From Ruminococcus sp. (GTDB taxonomy: Bacteria > Bacillota > Clostridia > Oscillospirales > Ruminococcaceae): a stretch of 39,251 nucleotides of DNA. The stretch lies in assembly GCA_017934425.1 (NCBI GenBank), contig JAGBJO010000015.1:1-39251 (forward strand), written 5' to 3'. Below, piece after piece: positions 15,895 through 26,535 of this stretch. A program made the position numbers and the translations under genes. The notes beneath the pieces are model-generated. The model searched no databases. It was not told the origin of the DNA and saw nothing but the letters and a program-made list of their open reading frames with translations. Within the stretch, counting starts at the first letter, position 1. The number at the start of each line of letters is the position of its first letter.

Positions 15895-16137
15895 TTACTC
15901 AGAGCAGCCGTAGTCCCGAAGGAGCATTCTGAGCTTTTTATCAGTTATATCATTAATATCTATCATGCTGCCCGTTGCAGAGATATGCCGGGGATTCTTT
16001 CGCTTCGGGTGTGAAAGCTTTCGCTCCTTGCCGTCGGCTATAAGGTAGTACCCGTCATCGCAGCCGGTCACAACGAAGAATTTCTCCTTGTCCCTTCCGG
16101 CGTTTGCTCTTACAACTGAGCCGATTTGCAGCTTCAC
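15895..16137 (-). CDS. KOW-domain RNA-binding protein (L14e-like)
   Basis: An 80-residue protein of the small KOW family regularly found between map and infA in clostridia. The N-terminus [19 protein letters not shown] is the KOW motif, followed by [16 protein letters not shown], a basic segment likely to touch RNA. The resemblance is to eukaryotic/archaeal L14e; whether it is a ribosome component in bacteria is not established. Gaps of 12 and 13 bp on either side make it part of the operon. Confidence 0.85.
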   Translation of the reverse strand: MKLQIGSVVRANAGRDKEKFFVVTGCDDGYYLIADGKERKLSHPKRKNPRHISATGSMIDINDITDKKLRMLLRDYGCSE

Positions 16138-16149
16138 GATATCCCTCCG

Positions 16150-16902
16150 TCAGGGCTGGGTCAGTACGACGGGACCGTCAGGAGTTATTGCGATAGCGTG
16201 CTCGAAGTGAGCTGAAAGTGAACCAGACTTGGTAACCACGGTCCAGCCGTCCTTCAAAGACCTGACATCGTCGCCCTTGACGTTTATCATAGGCTCGATG
16301 CAGATAGTCATACCTGAAACAAGCCTGGGTCCATGTCCTGCACGTCCCCAGTTCGGCACTTCAGGTGATTCGTGGACTTCTCTGCCGATTCCGTGGCCGC
16401 AGTAATTTCTTACGATTCCGTAGCCTCGGGAAGCGCAATACTCTTCCACAGCATGAGAGATGTCACCGACACGGTTGCCTGCCTGAGCCATCTTTATGCC
16501 TTCCCAGAGGGAAGCTTCAGTGACCTCAAGCAATGCCTTGGCTTCATCAGAGATCTTACCCACAGGGAAGGTCCAGCAGCTATCACCGTTGAAGCCCTTG
16601 TAAGCTGCACCGGTATCAATGCTTACGATATCGCCTTCCTTTAATCTGCGGGAGGCCTTGGGTATTCCGTGGATAACCTCCTCATTGACTGAGATGCAGG
16701 CATTTCCTGGAAAACCGTAAAGACCCTTGAATGCAGATTTGCATCCATGCTCACGGTAGAACTTTCCGATAAGGTCATCGACCTCTTTGGTAGTCATACC
16801 GGGCTTTAATCTTTCTCCGGCGTACCATATTGCGCCGCAGGTGATTCTTCCTGCTTCACGCATTATGGCAAGTTCGGATTTTGATTTGATAGTTATGCTC
16901 AT
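16150..16902 (-). CDS. map: Methionine aminopeptidase, type I
   Basis: Removes the initiator Met from nascent proteins. The 250-residue product has the pita-bread-fold metal ligands: Asp in VSIDTGAAY, Asp in NGDSCWTF, His in NYCGHGIGREVHE, Glu in TICIEPM and Glu in HFEHAIAIT. It starts immediately after the adk stop (adjacent coordinates), which suggests translational coupling. Confidence 0.97.
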   Translation of the reverse strand: MSITIKSKSELAIMREAGRITCGAIWYAGERLKPGMTTKEVDDLIGKFYREHGCKSAFKGLYGFPGNACISVNEEVIHGIPKASRRLKEGDIVSIDTGAAYKGFNGDSCWTFPVGKISDEAKALLEVTEASLWEGIKMAQAGNRVGDISHAVEEYCASRGYGIVRNYCGHGIGREVHESPEVPNWGRAGHGPRLVSGMTICIEPMINVKGDDVRSLKDGWTVVTKSGSLSAHFEHAIAITPDGPVVLTQP

Positions 16903-17538
16903 TTACTGAACTCCTACAGCAGCCAGTGTGAGCTTAGTTGTATCAGCTACTTCCTCCTGACCCTCAACAGTCACAAGCTTGCCCTGTGCTGCGTAGTAGT
17001 CCTTGAGGGGAGCAGTCTTTTCGTGGTAGGTCTTAAGTCTGTCGAGAACGACTTCGGGCTGATCGTCCTTACGGATGATAGTCTTGTCGCCGCACTTGTC
17101 GCAGATGCCCTCGACCTTGCTGGGCTTATACTCAACGTGGTAAGAAGCGCCGCAGCCCTGGCAAACACGTCTGCCGCCGAGTCTCTGCTTGATCTTTTCA
17201 TCAGCAACGGAGATCTCGATTACCTTGTCGATCTGAACGTTCATAGCGTCCAGAGCCTCAGCCTGAGCAACTGTTCTGGGGAAACCATCCAGGATAAATC
17301 CCTTCTTGCAGTCGTCCTCAGCGATCCTCTCCTTGAGGATACCGATAACGATCTCATCGGAAACCAGCTCGCCTGCGTCCATAGCAGCCTTAGCCTTAAC
17401 GCCGTACTCAGTGCCGTTCTTAGCAGCCTCACGGAGAATATTTCCTGTAGAGATCTGGGGGATGCTCAGAGTATCGGAAACGACCTCAGCCTGAGTACCC
17501 TTTCCTGCGCCGGGAGCGCCTAAGAAAATAAGGTTCAT
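16903..17538 (-). CDS. adk: Adenylate kinase, zinc-lid type
   Basis: Interconverts ATP + AMP and 2 ADP. The 211-residue long-form enzyme has the P-loop GAPGAGKGTQ (8-17), FILDGFPRT (81-89) and a LID with four cysteines (Cys126, 129, 146, 149) that bind structural zinc, as in many Gram-positive adenylate kinases. It lies 39 bp after secY and abuts map. Confidence 0.98.
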   Translation of the reverse strand: MNLIFLGAPGAGKGTQAEVVSDTLSIPQISTGNILREAAKNGTEYGVKAKAAMDAGELVSDEIVIGILKERIAEDDCKKGFILDGFPRTVAQAEALDAMNVQIDKVIEISVADEKIKQRLGGRRVCQGCGASYHVEYKPSKVEGICDKCGDKTIIRKDDQPEVVLDRLKTYHEKTAPLKDYYAAQGKLVTVEGQEEVADTTKLTLAAVGVQ

Positions 17539-17577
17539 ATATCTTCCTCCTTATCGTTTATAGGGTCTCCTGAGGCA

Positions 17578-18903
17578 TTAGCCCAGGAAGCCCTTGTGGT
17601 GTCTCATCATAAGCTGAGACTCAAGTGTACGAGTTGTTTCGAGCGCAACGCTTACAGCGATGAGTATTGTAGTACCGCCCATTGAAAGTGACTGAAGATT
17701 CTGGTCAGCCATTGAGATAAAGATAGGAACGATAGCGATAATTCCGAGGAATATAGCGCCCACCAGAGTAATTTTTGAAAGAACCCTCTGAATGTAGTCT
17801 GAGGTAGGTTTACCAGGTCTGATACCGGGTATACCGCCGTTTGACTGACGAAGGTTATTAGCTATCTCGATAGGGTTGTACTGGATCGAAACGTAGAAGT
17901 AGTTAAACGCAATGATAAGAATGAAATAGATGATCGCATAAGACAGACTCCTTGTTGAGAAGAACTTCATAAAGCCCTGGTAGAACTTTGAGGAATCTGC
18001 TGTAACAGGCTTGAAAAGCTGTATAGTCTGGGGAAGAGACATAAATGACATAGCGAAGATGATAGGCATTACACCACTCATCATTACCTTTATCGGGATA
18101 TGAGTCTTCTGACCGCCGAACTGCTTTCTGCCCTGTACACGCTTAGCGTACTGGATCGGTATACGTCTTTCAGCCTCGTTCATGAATACGATGAATGCGA
18201 ACTCAAAGACGATGAATAACAGGTAGCCGAGAGTAACGAAGAGGTACTTCTCAGGCTTCTCCATAGTCAGGGAAACGAGTCGTCCTGCGTCTACGGGGAA
18301 TCTTGCTGCGATACCTGCGAAGAGGATCATGGAAACGCCGTTACCGATACCCTTATCTGATACTCTATTGCCGAGCCATACAACGAATGAAGCGCCAGCA
18401 ACGAAGCAGCCGATAATAACAGCACCAGTGAACCAGCCTTCCCAGCCGGTTGTATATTTTACAGCTGAAACGCCTGAATCATTAGTCATGCGCTTCAGTG
18501 TAAGGTAGTAAGCATAGGACATGAAGAAGGCAAGCACCATAGCTACGACAGCCGTGATCTTGTCGATCTTCTTGCGTCCTTCCTCACCCTCATCCCTCAT
18601 TCGCTCCAGAGGAGGCAGCGCATAAGTCAGCAGCTGCATGATAATGGAAGCGTTGATGAACGGGGTGATCGAAAGTGAGAACAGAGTAGCCTGAGACAGC
18701 GCACCACCGGTGATAGTGTTCAGGTACTCAAGGAAGTTACCGTCTGTAGCGTTTGTATCCATCCAAGTTTTAACGATGTCAGGATTCAGGAACGGAACAG
18801 GAACGGCGCAGCCAAAACGGAATATAACGATGATGAGTAATGTGTAAAGGAGCTTCTTCCTTATTTCAGGAACGCTCCACGCACGCTTGAGCGTCTGAAA
18901 CAC
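17578..18903 (-). CDS. secY: Preprotein translocase subunit SecY
   Basis: The channel subunit of the Sec translocon. The 441-residue protein shows about ten membrane spans, the plug/TM2 region with TPFINASIIMQLL, the cytoplasmic loop YAKRVQGRKQFGGQKTHIPIK and GGIPGIRPGKPT. Its start lies 1 bp after the rplO stop, the usual spc-operon coupling. yajC, its accessory partner, is also in this window but in a separate transcript. Confidence 0.98.
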   Translation of the reverse strand: MFQTLKRAWSVPEIRKKLLYTLLIIVIFRFGCAVPVPFLNPDIVKTWMDTNATDGNFLEYLNTITGGALSQATLFSLSITPFINASIIMQLLTYALPPLERMRDEGEEGRKKIDKITAVVAMVLAFFMSYAYYLTLKRMTNDSGVSAVKYTTGWEGWFTGAVIIGCFVAGASFVVWLGNRVSDKGIGNGVSMILFAGIAARFPVDAGRLVSLTMEKPEKYLFVTLGYLLFIVFEFAFIVFMNEAERRIPIQYAKRVQGRKQFGGQKTHIPIKVMMSGVMPIIFAMSFMSLPQTIQLFKPVTADSSKFYQGFMKFFSTRSLSYAIIYFILIIAFNYFYVSIQYNPIEIANNLRQSNGGIPGIRPGKPTSDYIQRVLSKITLVGAIFLGIIAIVPIFISMADQNLQSLSMGGTTILIAVSVALETTRTLESQLMMRHHKGFLG

Positions 18904-18904
18904 C

Positions 18905-19345
18905 TTACATCACCTCAGTCTTTCCGCCTGCCTTCTCGATTTTCTCTACAGCACTCTGTGAGAATTTTGCAGCCTTGACAGTCAGCTGAGCTGTAAGCTC
19001 TCCGTTGCCGAGGATCTTGATGCCGTCGTACTCCTTCTTAACCAGACCAGCAGCCTTGAGAACTTCTGCATCAACGACTGTGCCGTCTGTGAAGCGGTTC
19101 AGGTCTGAAACGTTAACGATAGCGTACTTTGTTGCGAAAATGTTATTGAAGCCTCTCTTAGGGATTCTTCTTGCCAGGGGCATCTGTCCGCCTTCAAAGC
19201 CGATTCTTACGCCGCCGCCTGAACGAGCATTCTGTCCCTTGTGACCCTTACCAGCGGTCTTGCCGTTGCCTGAGCCGTGGCCTCTGCCGATACGCTTTAC
19301 AGCCTTGTTTGAATCAGCTGCGGGAGTTAATTCGTGAATTTTCAT
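18905..19345 (-). CDS. rplO: 50S ribosomal protein L15
   Basis: A 146-residue large-subunit protein. The Gly-rich N-terminus [20 protein letters not shown] and [18 protein letters not shown] are signatures. It is followed by secY after 1 bp and preceded by rpmD with an 18-bp gap. Confidence 0.97.
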   Translation of the reverse strand: MKIHELTPAADSNKAVKRIGRGHGSGNGKTAGKGHKGQNARSGGGVRIGFEGGQMPLARRIPKRGFNNIFATKYAIVNVSDLNRFTDGTVVDAEVLKAAGLVKKEYDGIKILGNGELTAQLTVKAAKFSQSAVEKIEKAGGKTEVM

Positions 19346-19363
19346 ATTGTTGCACCTCCTTGT

Positions 19364-19540
19364 TTACTGCTCTGTAACCTCGATGAGGTGGATGATCTTG
19401 TTGATCTTACCCTGAGTCTGGGCATTGTCGGGCTGAACGGTAACGTCGCCGATCTTTCTGAGACCGAGAGACTCAGCAGTAGCGATCTGATCCTTCTTTC
19501 TGCCGATGAGGCTCTTTACGAGCTTGATTTCCTTAGCCAT
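19364..19540 (-). CDS. rpmD: 50S ribosomal protein L30
   Basis: A 58-residue protein read directly from the sequence: MAKEIKLVKSLIGRKKDQIA at the start, then LGLRKIGDVTVQPDNAQ and a C-terminus IHLIEVTEQ. Bacterial-type short L30. AAGGAGG precedes the ATG at 19540. It has the canonical place between rpsE and rplO. Confidence 0.96.
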   Translation of the reverse strand: MAKEIKLVKSLIGRKKDQIATAESLGLRKIGDVTVQPDNAQTQGKINKIIHLIEVTEQ

Positions 19541-19553
19541 TATTCCAGCCTCC

Positions 19554-20054
19554 TTAACCTAAAATTTCCTTAACGGTCTTGCCTCTCTTTTCAGCAACGT
19601 CCTTAGCGGAAGTGCAGTTTACAAGTCCGTTGATAGTAGCTCTTACTACGTTGCAGGGGTTGTTGGAACGCAGAGACTTAGTTCTGATATCCTTGATGCC
19701 GGCAACTTCGATAACTGCACGGACAGGACCGCCTGCGATAACGCCGGTACCAGGAGCAGCGGGCTTCATAAGAACTCTGCCTGCGCCGAATGCGCCAACG
19801 ATCTCGTGGGGGATAGTAGTGCCCTTCAGAGCAACCTTTACCAGGTTCTTCTTAGCGTCCTCGATACCCTTGCGGATAGCGTCGGGAACTTCGCCGGACT
19901 TACCCAGACCGAAGCCAACTGTGCCGTTGCCGTCGCCAACAACTACGAGTGCTGAGAACTTCATGATACGGCCGCCCTTAACTGTCTTGGATACACGGTT
20001 GATAGCAACAACCTTCTCCACCAGCTCAGGAGCCTGTGTTTCGATATTAGCCAT
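19554..20054 (-). CDS. rpsE: 30S ribosomal protein S5
   Basis: A 166-residue protein important for decoding accuracy. The double-stranded-RNA-binding-like N-terminal domain includes [38 protein letters not shown] and [16 protein letters not shown] follow. It is 14 bp after rplR. Confidence 0.97.
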   Translation of the reverse strand: MANIETQAPELVEKVVAINRVSKTVKGGRIMKFSALVVVGDGNGTVGFGLGKSGEVPDAIRKGIEDAKKNLVKVALKGTTIPHEIVGAFGAGRVLMKPAAPGTGVIAGGPVRAVIEVAGIKDIRTKSLRSNNPCNVVRATINGLVNCTSAKDVAEKRGKTVKEILG

Positions 20055-20068
20055 AGTTTACCTCCCTC

Positions 20069-20428
20069 TTAGAACTTTAATCCGTTTTCACGGGCGCCCT
20101 CTGCGAGAGCCTGTACTCTGCCGTGGTAGAGGTAGCCGCCTCTGTCGAATACTACATCGCTGATGCCCTTGTCAGCAGCATTCTTAGCGATAAGCTCGCC
20201 GACCTTGCGGGCACCTTCAACGTTGCCGCCGTTGCCCTCGAAGCCCTTATCCATGCTGGAAGCGCTTGCCAGAGTAACGCCGTTTACATCGTCGATAAGC
20301 TGAGCATAGATGTGCTTAGTGGAACGGAACACATTGAGACGGGGACGCTCGGCAGTACCAGAGATCTTGGCACGAACTCTGCGGTGTCTCTTTAATCTTG
20401 CCTTATTGCTGTCAAACTTCTTAATCAT
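20069..20428 (-). CDS. rplR: 50S ribosomal protein L18
   Basis: A 119-residue 5S rRNA-binding protein: basic N-terminus [36 protein letters not shown] and the C-terminal [20 protein letters not shown]. It is 20 bp after rplF. Confidence 0.97.
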   Translation of the reverse strand: MIKKFDSNKARLKRHRRVRAKISGTAERPRLNVFRSTKHIYAQLIDDVNGVTLASASSMDKGFEGNGGNVEGARKVGELIAKNAADKGISDVVFDRGGYLYHGRVQALAEGARENGLKF

Positions 20429-20448
20429 AGCAATTTGCTCCTCCTGAT

Positions 20449-20994
20449 TTACTTCTTGCCCTTACCGGCCTTACCTTCCTTGCGGATGATATGCTCGCCG
20501 GCGTATCTGATGCCCTTGCCCTTATAAGGCTCGGGGGGACGCTTCTCACGGACCTCAGCTGCGAACTGACCAACAGCCTGCTTGTCGATACCGCTTACGA
20601 TGATCTTGTTGGGAGCGGGAACTTCCAGCTTGATCATATCAGTCTCGACCAGCTCTACGGGGTGGGAGAAACCGAGGTTAAGAGTAACCTTATTGCCGCT
20701 CTTAGCAGCTCTGTAGCCGACACCCTCGATCTCAAGAGTCTTGCTGTAGCCGTTGGTAACACCCTCGACCATGTTAGCGATAAGAGTTCTTGTCAGACCG
20801 TGGAGTGAACGGTGACGCTTGTCATCGCTGGGTCTTGTAACTGTGATCACGCCCTCAGCGACATCTATTGTAAGGTCCTTGTCGAACTGTCTTGTAAGCT
20901 CGCCCTTAGGTCCCTTTACTGTAACGAGGTTGCCCTCATTCTTTACTTCTACGCCTGCAGGGATGGCAACAGGCATTTTACCGATTCTTGACAT
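20449..20994 (-). CDS. rplF: 50S ribosomal protein L6
   Basis: A 181-residue two-domain protein near the factor-binding site. [15 protein letters not shown] opens it and the C-terminal signature [20 protein letters not shown] closes the second domain. The segment is 14 bp downstream of rpsH. Confidence 0.97.
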   Translation of the reverse strand: MSRIGKMPVAIPAGVEVKNEGNLVTVKGPKGELTRQFDKDLTIDVAEGVITVTRPSDDKRHRSLHGLTRTLIANMVEGVTNGYSKTLEIEGVGYRAAKSGNKVTLNLGFSHPVELVETDMIKLEVPAPNKIIVSGIDKQAVGQFAAEVREKRPPEPYKGKGIRYAGEHIIRKEGKAGKGKK

Positions 20995-21008
20995 AATGCG
21001 CTGCCTCC

Positions 21009-21407
21009 TTACCAGATGTATGCGAGAACTTCGCCGCCGACATTAAGCTCTCTTGCCTTCTTGTCAGTTACGATGCCCTTTGAAGTGGAAACGATTGCGA
21101 TGCCCAGACCCTTACGAACCTTAGGCATATCTGCGCAGCTTGAGTAGATACGCAGACCAGGCTTTGAAACTCTCTTCAGACCTGTGATTACGGGAGACTT
21201 GTTGTCGCCGTATTTAAGTGTGATCCTGATAACACCCTGCTTGCCGTCCTCTATAACCTGGAAGCCCTTAACATAGCCCTCGTCAACGAGGATCTGTGTA
21301 ATAGCCTTCTTTACATTAGAAGCGGGAACGTCAACTGTGGCGTGCTTTGCAGTATTCGCATTGCGAATTCTTGTTAAAAGATCTGCGATTGTATCAGTGA
21401 TTTGCAT
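21009..21407 (-). CDS. rpsH: 30S ribosomal protein S8
   Basis: A 132-residue central-domain rRNA-binding protein: [19 protein letters not shown] at the N-terminus and [23 protein letters not shown] signature near the C-terminus. In E. coli S8 represses the spc operon; no corresponding rRNA mimic was located here. Confidence 0.97.
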   Translation of the reverse strand: MQITDTIADLLTRIRNANTAKHATVDVPASNVKKAITQILVDEGYVKGFQVIEDGKQGVIRITLKYGDNKSPVITGLKRVSKPGLRIYSSCADMPKVRKGLGIAIVSTSKGIVTDKKARELNVGGEVLAYIW

Positions 21408-21431
21408 GCCGAATGACCTCCTTTTTGTATT

Positions 21432-21617
21432 TTACCAGCTTGCCTTCTTAACTCCCGGGATCTGACCATCATGAGCCAGCTCTCTGAAGCAAACACGGCA
21501 GATGCCGAACTTTCTCAGATATGCGTGCGGTCTGCCGCAGATCTTGCATCTGTTGTAGCTTCTTGTGGAATACTTGGGAGTTCTCTGCTGCTTATTGATC
21601 ATTGCCTTCTTAGCCAT
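21432..21617 (-). CDS. rpsN: 30S ribosomal protein S14, zinc-binding short form
   Basis: The 61-residue type Z form with the zinc knuckle Cys24-X2-Cys27 and Cys40-X2-Cys43 ([21 protein letters not shown]). Short S14 is standard in Firmicutes. It lies between rplE and rpsH. Confidence 0.97.
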   Translation of the reverse strand: MAKKAMINKQQRTPKYSTRSYNRCKICGRPHAYLRKFGICRVCFRELAHDGQIPGVKKASW

Positions 21618-21633
21618 TGTTAATCCTCCCTGA

Positions 21634-22173
21634 TTACTTGATGAACGGAGCGCCGAGGAGTGAGAGAAGCTCTCTTGCCTCTTCGTCTGTCTGAGCAGTG
21701 GTGATGAAGTTGATATCCATACCTCTAACCTTGTCGATCTTGTCGTACTCGATCTCAGGGAAGATCAGCTGCTCCTTGATACCTGTGGAGTAGTTACCCT
21801 TGCCATCGAAGGAATTTGCGCTGATACCTCTGAAGTCACGAACACGGGGGAATGCAACGTTGAACAGCTTGTTTACGAACTCGTACATTCTCTCGCCTCT
21901 GAGAGTTACTTTAACGCCGATAGGCATACCCTCACGGAGCTTGAAGTTAGCAACGGACTTCTTTGCTCTGCACACTACAGGCTTCTGACCTGTGATAGCA
22001 GCCAGATCTGTCATGATAGCATCGATTACCTTTGCATTATCCTTTGCTTCGCCGGCACCTACGTTGATAACTACCTTATCCAGCTTCGGGATCTGCATAA
22101 CGCTCTTGTAGCCGAACTTCTTCATCAGTGCAGGAGCAACGTCGCTAACATAATAATCCTTTAAACTTGCCAT
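21634..22173 (-). CDS. rplE: 50S ribosomal protein L5
   Basis: A 179-residue 5S rRNA-binding protein of the central protuberance: [39 protein letters not shown], and [20 protein letters not shown] at the end. It is 18 bp after rplX. Confidence 0.97.
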   Translation of the reverse strand: MASLKDYYVSDVAPALMKKFGYKSVMQIPKLDKVVINVGAGEAKDNAKVIDAIMTDLAAITGQKPVVCRAKKSVANFKLREGMPIGVKVTLRGERMYEFVNKLFNVAFPRVRDFRGISANSFDGKGNYSTGIKEQLIFPEIEYDKIDKVRGMDINFITTAQTDEEARELLSLLGAPFIK

Positions 22174-22191
22174 GTCGTTTCTCCTTTACTA

Positions 22192-22533
22192 TTATTCAAA
22201 AGACTTTCCGCATTTCTTGCAAACACGGAGCTTCTTGCCGTCCTCGATAACGTGGCCGACTCTTGTGGGCTTGCCGCACTTAGGGCAAACAAGCTGTACC
22301 TTGCAAGCGTAAACAGGAGCCTCTGTCTTGATGATAGCGCCTGACTCGCCCTGTCTTGTGGGCTTTACGTGCTTGGTGATTACATTGATGCCCTCAACGA
22401 TGACCTTGCCCTCGCTGGGGGAAACCTGAGCGACCTTGCCAGTCTTTCTGTCGCCGTTCTTCTCGTACTTATCCTCGTACTTACCTGTCAGCAGGATAAC
22501 GGTGTCGCCTGTTTTAACGTGGACCTTACTCAT
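22192..22533 (-). CDS. rplX: 50S ribosomal protein L24
   Basis: A 113-residue assembly initiator with an N-terminal KOW domain (HVKTGDTVILLTGKYEDK). Its C-terminal half has CPKCGKPTRVGHVIEDGKK and CKKCGKSFE, a paired CX2C arrangement typical of this family. It is 15 bp after rplN. Confidence 0.97.
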   Translation of the reverse strand: MSKVHVKTGDTVILLTGKYEDKYEKNGDRKTGKVAQVSPSEGKVIVEGINVITKHVKPTRQGESGAIIKTEAPVYACKVQLVCPKCGKPTRVGHVIEDGKKLRVCKKCGKSFE

Positions 22534-22548
22534 TGTATGACACCTCCA

Positions 22549-22917
22549 TCAGAGAACCTCTGGTGCAAGGCTGAGGATCTTGGTATACTCCTTCTCTCTC
22601 AGTTCCTTTGCAACAGGTCCGAAAATACGTGTACCCTTGGGGTTCTTGTCTTCCTTGATAATTACAGCAGCGTTCTCATCGAAGCGGATGTAAGTTCCGT
22701 CCTCTCTTCTGAGACCCTTTGCTGAACGAACGATAACTGCCTTTACAACGTCGCCCTTCTTTACAACGCCTCCGGGTGTTGCTTTCTTAACTGAAGCAAC
22801 TACTACATCGCCGATATTGGCATATCTGCGGCGAGTGCCTCCCAGAACTCTGATACACATAAGCTCCTTAGCGCCTGTGTTATCAGCGACTTTTAAATAA
22901 GTCTGCATCTGAATCAC
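22549..22917 (-). CDS. rplN: 50S ribosomal protein L14
   Basis: A 122-residue protein at the subunit interface: [32 protein letters not shown], and the C-terminal [20 protein letters not shown] are near-invariant. It follows rpsQ after 39 bp. Confidence 0.98.
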   Translation of the reverse strand: MIQMQTYLKVADNTGAKELMCIRVLGGTRRRYANIGDVVVASVKKATPGGVVKKGDVVKAVIVRSAKGLRREDGTYIRFDENAAVIIKEDKNPKGTRIFGPVAKELREKEYTKILSLAPEVL

Positions 22918-22956
22918 AGCGAGTTCCTCCTTTCAAGCATTAAGCTTATATACAAA

Positions 22957-23217
22957 TTACTTAGCCTTCTCAATGATATTGGTTACTCTCCATCTCTTGT
23001 CCTTAGACAGCGGACGAGTCTCCATAACCTCAACACGATCGCCGATTCTGCACTCATTGTTCTCATCGTGAGCCTTGAGCTTGACGGTACGCTTGATGAT
23101 CTTCTTGTAAAGCGGGTGTTTAACGTTATCAACGATAGCAACTACGACGGTCTTATCCATCTTATCGCTTACAACCTTACCTACTCTTGTTTTTCTAAGG
23201 TTTCTCTCAGTAGACAT
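22957..23217 (-). CDS. rpsQ: 30S ribosomal protein S17
   Basis: An 86-residue OB-fold protein: [20 protein letters not shown], then [16 protein letters not shown], and [13 protein letters not shown]. It is 19 bp after rpmC. Confidence 0.97.
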   Translation of the reverse strand: MSTERNLRKTRVGKVVSDKMDKTVVVAIVDNVKHPLYKKIIKRTVKLKAHDENNECRIGDRVEVMETRPLSKDKRWRVTNIIEKAK

Positions 23218-23236
23218 CAGCTAAATCCTCCCTTTC

Positions 23237-23434
23237 TTACTGCTGCGCAAGCTCTGCAGCACGCAGAGTAGTCTTGATGCGGGCAATATCCTTCTTTACA
23301 GCCTTGAGACGGGCTGTGTTGTCGAGCTGATTAACAGCGTGCTGAAAGCGGAGCGCAAAAAGCTCTTCCTTCAGGCTGGTGAGCTTCTCGTTAAGCTCAT
23401 CTACAGACATTTCTCTGATCTCTGAAGCCTTCAT
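23237..23434 (-). CDS. rpmC: 50S ribosomal protein L29
   Basis: A 65-residue helical hairpin at the exit tunnel that contacts trigger factor. [17 protein letters not shown] and [19 protein letters not shown] are signatures. Its ATG shares one base with the rplP stop (TAATG), implying coupled translation. Confidence 0.97.
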   Translation of the reverse strand: MKASEIREMSVDELNEKLTSLKEELFALRFQHAVNQLDNTARLKAVKKDIARIKTTLRAAELAQQ

Positions 23435-23859
23435 TACTGCTCCACCTCCTGCTCTGCTTTAGTCACGAACTTGCACTTGATAGGAAGCTTATGCATAGCA
23501 AGACGCATAGCCTCTCTTGCAGTCTCCTCAGCAACGCCCTTGATCTCAAAGAGAACACGGCCGGGCTTTACAACTGCAACCCAGTATTCGGGTGAACCCT
23601 TACCGGAACCCATTCGGGTCTCAGCAGGCTTCTCTGTGATAGGCTTGTCAGGGAAGATCTTGATCCATACCTGACCGCCACGCTTTATATAACGGGTCAT
23701 AGCGATACGGGCAGACTCGATCTGGTTGGAAGTGATCCAAGCAGGCTCGAGTGCCTGGAGACCGTAATCACCGTAAGTTACCTTATTACCTCTGTAAGCC
23801 TTACCCTTCAGACGTCCTCTGTGGACTCTGCGGTACTTAACTCTCTTTGGAAGCAGCAT
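23434..23859 (-). CDS. rplP: 50S ribosomal protein L16
   Basis: A 141-residue protein near the A and P sites: [19 protein letters not shown], then [20 protein letters not shown]. Start and stop overlap the neighbouring genes by one base each (TAATG on both sides), so rpsC, rplP and rpmC form a tightly coupled trio. Confidence 0.97.
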   Translation of the reverse strand: MLLPKRVKYRRVHRGRLKGKAYRGNKVTYGDYGLQALEPAWITSNQIESARIAMTRYIKRGGQVWIKIFPDKPITEKPAETRMGSGKGSPEYWVAVVKPGRVLFEIKGVAEETAREAMRLAMHKLPIKCKFVTKAEQEVEQ

Positions 23860-24659
23860 TACTGATTACCTCCTTCATTTCTTGAGTTATCTCTGCGTGA
23901 ATCACGGCGTCTGTCGTTACCGCCTCTGCCGCCTGCACGTCTGTCATCACGGTCTCTGCGACGGCGGTCGCCGTTTCTGTCGTTCTTTCTCTCTACCTTT
24001 TCTCTCTTCTCAGCAGCCTTGGCAGCGTCGCCCTTGAGAACTTCGCCCTTATAGATCCAAACCTTTACGCCGAGCTTACCGTAGGTAGTGTCAGCCTCTG
24101 CGAAGCCGTAGTCGATATCAGCACGGATAGTCTGAAGCGGGATTGTACCCTCATGGTAGCTCTCGCTTCTTGCGATCTCAGCACCAGCAAGTCTGCCGGA
24201 AACCTTGATCTTGATACCCTTAGCGCCCAGACGCATTGTTCTGCCGATGGACTGCTTCATTGCTCTTCTGAATGATACTCTGTTCTCCAGATCAAGAGCG
24301 ATCTTCTCTGCTACCAGCTGAGCATCCATATCAGGCTGCTTAACCTCAACAACGTCAACGAAGACCTGCTTCTTCATCATCTTTTCGAGCTGTGCTCTGA
24401 GTTTATCGATCTCTGCGCCCTGTCTGCCGATTACGATACCGGGCTTAGCGCAGTGAATGTGGATTCTCACCTTATCGGCGAAACGCTCGATCTCAATTCT
24501 GGGAACACCAGCAGCATATAAGCTCTTCTTAATGAAATTACGAACGTTGTAGTCCTCAACGAGGGTGTTGCCGAAGTCTGCCTTGTTGGCATACCAGCGT
24601 GAATCCCAATCCTTAATAACGCCGACACGAAGACCGTGCGGATTTACTTTCTGTCCCAT
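23859..24659 (-). CDS. rpsC: 30S ribosomal protein S3 with long charged tail
   Basis: S3 lines the mRNA entry tunnel. The KH domain ([19 protein letters not shown]) and the C-terminal domain ([20 protein letters not shown]) are intact. The product is 266 residues, where about 215-225 is usual; after [20 protein letters not shown] it has a roughly 50-residue Arg/Asp/Asn/Gly-rich low-complexity tail ([20 protein letters not shown]). There is no frameshift or truncation. Confidence 0.97.
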   Translation of the reverse strand: MGQKVNPHGLRVGVIKDWDSRWYANKADFGNTLVEDYNVRNFIKKSLYAAGVPRIEIERFADKVRIHIHCAKPGIVIGRQGAEIDKLRAQLEKMMKKQVFVDVVEVKQPDMDAQLVAEKIALDLENRVSFRRAMKQSIGRTMRLGAKGIKIKVSGRLAGAEIARSESYHEGTIPLQTIRADIDYGFAEADTTYGKLGVKVWIYKGEVLKGDAAKAAEKREKVERKNDRNGDRRRRDRDDRRAGGRGGNDRRRDSRRDNSRNEGGNQ

Positions 24660-24678
24660 TAATCAGACCTCCTTGGGA

Positions 24679-25014
24679 TTATTCTTTTTCTTTAAGAACA
24701 ACTGTGATGTGTGATGTTCTCTTTAAGATTCTATATGCTCTGCCCTGTGCTCTTGGCATGATTCTCTTCATGATAGGACCAGGTGTTACGAAGCACTCTG
24801 CAACGTAAAGGTTATCCTTGTCCATGCTGAAGTTGTTCTCAGCGTTAGCCTGTGCGGACTTTACCAGCTTTGCAACGATAGGGCTTGCAGCCTTAGGAGT
24901 AAGGTCTAAAGTAGCCAAAGCGAGATCTACGGGCTTGTTTCTGATAAGATCGAGAACGATCTGTACCTTTCTTGGTGAGATGCGAGCATTTCTTAAATAA
25001 GCTCTTGCTTCCAT
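24679..25014 (-). CDS. rplV: 50S ribosomal protein L22
   Basis: A 111-residue protein with the long beta hairpin reaching into the exit tunnel. [20 protein letters not shown] and the C-terminal [20 protein letters not shown] are diagnostic. It is 18 bp after rpsS. Confidence 0.97.
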   Translation of the reverse strand: MEARAYLRNARISPRKVQIVLDLIRNKPVDLALATLDLTPKAASPIVAKLVKSAQANAENNFSMDKDNLYVAECFVTPGPIMKRIMPRAQGRAYRILKRTSHITVVLKEKE

Positions 25015-25032
25015 TTTAGCTCCTCCTTCCGC

Positions 25033-25317
25033 TTATTTCTTACCGTTGTTTGATGTCTTGGAACCAGCGTGTCCCTTGTAGGTTCTTGTGGGAGCGAATT
25101 CACCCAGCTTGTGACCAACCATATCCTCTGTAACATATACCGGAACGTGCTTGCGTCCGTCATGAACAGCGAATGTATGACCAACGAAATCAGGGAAAAT
25201 TGTTGAAGAACGGCTCCAGGTCTTGAGAACCTTCTTTTCGCCAGCTTCATTCATTGCCACAACTCTTTTAAGCAGAGCCTCCTGAACGTAAGGGCCCTTT
25301 TTAATACTTCTGCTCAT
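25033..25317 (-). CDS. rpsS: 30S ribosomal protein S19
   Basis: A 94-residue head protein: [39 protein letters not shown] and [15 protein letters not shown]. It is 21 bp after rplB. Confidence 0.98.
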   Translation of the reverse strand: MSRSIKKGPYVQEALLKRVVAMNEAGEKKVLKTWSRSSTIFPDFVGHTFAVHDGRKHVPVYVTEDMVGHKLGEFAPTRTYKGHAGSKTSNNGKK

Positions 25318-25338
25318 AATCTTGTTCCTCCCTTCAGA

Positions 25339-26172
25339 TTACTTGCCGTTGCGGCGCTTTACGATATACTTATCGGTTCTGTTGTGCTTCTTGCGGGTCT
25401 TGTAACCGAGAGCGGGCTTACCCCAAGGAGTAACAGGGCCAGGACGTCCAACAGGTGACTTACCTTCACCACCACCGTGGGGGTGATCGCAGGGGTTCAT
25501 TACAGAACCTCTTACTGTAGGTCTCCAACCCATGTTGCGGACTCTACCAGCCTTACCGTAGTTTACGTTCTCGTGATCCAGGTTAGAAACCTGACCAACA
25601 GTAGCCTTGCAGTCGATAGATACCTTTCTCATCTCGCCGGAAGGAAGTCTTACGAGTGCGTACTTTTCTTCCTTACCCATGAGCTGAGCCTGGTTACCAG
25701 CGCTTCTTACGAGCTGAGCGCCCTTGCCGGGATAAAGCTCGATAGCGTGGATAAATGTACCAACGGGGATATCTGCAAGCTTGAGTGCGTTACCGGGCTT
25801 GATATCAGCCTCAGAACCGGACTCTACCTTGTCGCCGACCTTCAGACCGTCGGGAGCGATGATATATCTCTTCTCGCCGTCCTCGTACTGAACGAGTGCG
25901 ATGAAAGCAGATCTGTTAGGATCGTACTCAAGAGTCTGAACAACAGCGATCATGTTATCCTTATCTCTCTTGAAGTCGATCACTCTGTACTTTCTGCGAT
26001 TTCCGCCGCCTCTGTGACGAACGGTGATTCTGCCGTAGCTGTTTCTTCCTGACTTCTTCTTCAGAGGTTCCAGAAGAGACTTCTCAGGCTCAACCTTTGA
26101 CAGCACCGAGTAGTCAGTTACAGTCATCTGACGTCTCGAGGGAGTCGTAGGCTTATATGTCTTGATAGCCAT
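25339..26172 (-). CDS. rplB: 50S ribosomal protein L2
   Basis: A 277-residue protein of the peptidyl-transferase region. It has [16 protein letters not shown] near the N-terminus, [17 protein letters not shown], and the functional C-terminal [20 protein letters not shown] containing the conserved His. It lies 69 bp after rplW, one of the larger gaps in the block. Confidence 0.98.
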   Translation of the reverse strand: MAIKTYKPTTPSRRQMTVTDYSVLSKVEPEKSLLEPLKKKSGRNSYGRITVRHRGGGNRRKYRVIDFKRDKDNMIAVVQTLEYDPNRSAFIALVQYEDGEKRYIIAPDGLKVGDKVESGSEADIKPGNALKLADIPVGTFIHAIELYPGKGAQLVRSAGNQAQLMGKEEKYALVRLPSGEMRKVSIDCKATVGQVSNLDHENVNYGKAGRVRNMGWRPTVRGSVMNPCDHPHGGGEGKSPVGRPGPVTPWGKPALGYKTRKKHNRTDKYIVKRRNGK

Positions 26173-26241
26173 AAATCTTTTCTCCTTTAATGCATTTTTG
26201 GCGGGAGCATAAGTCCCATACTTTGATCTTTCTCAGTAAGA

Positions 26242-26535
26242 TCAGAACATACCCTCAAAGAACTCGATTGTCTTGGAGTCTGCTGTGAGAGTAACGATAG
26301 CCTTCTTCCAAGCGGAAGTTGTGCCAACGTATCTGCCTACACGCTTTACCTTGCCCTTGACAGAGATGGTATTTACCTTAGCTACCTCAACACCGAACAG
26401 TGTCTCAACAGCCTTCTTGATCTCGGACTTGTTAGCGTCCTTGGCAACCTTGAATGTATACTTGCCTGCCTGGAGATTATCCATAGATCTCTCAGTGATA
26501 ACAGGCTTTAAGATGATATCCTGCGGAGCTTTCAT
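26242..26535 (-). CDS. rplW: 50S ribosomal protein L23
   Basis: A 97-residue exit-tunnel protein and docking site for trigger factor and [23 protein letters not shown] and [20 protein letters not shown]. Its start overlaps the rplD stop by one base (TAATG). Confidence 0.97.
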   Translation of the reverse strand: MKAPQDIILKPVITERSMDNLQAGKYTFKVAKDANKSEIKKAVETLFGVEVAKVNTISVKGKVKRVGRYVGTTSAWKKAIVTLTADSKTIEFFEGMF

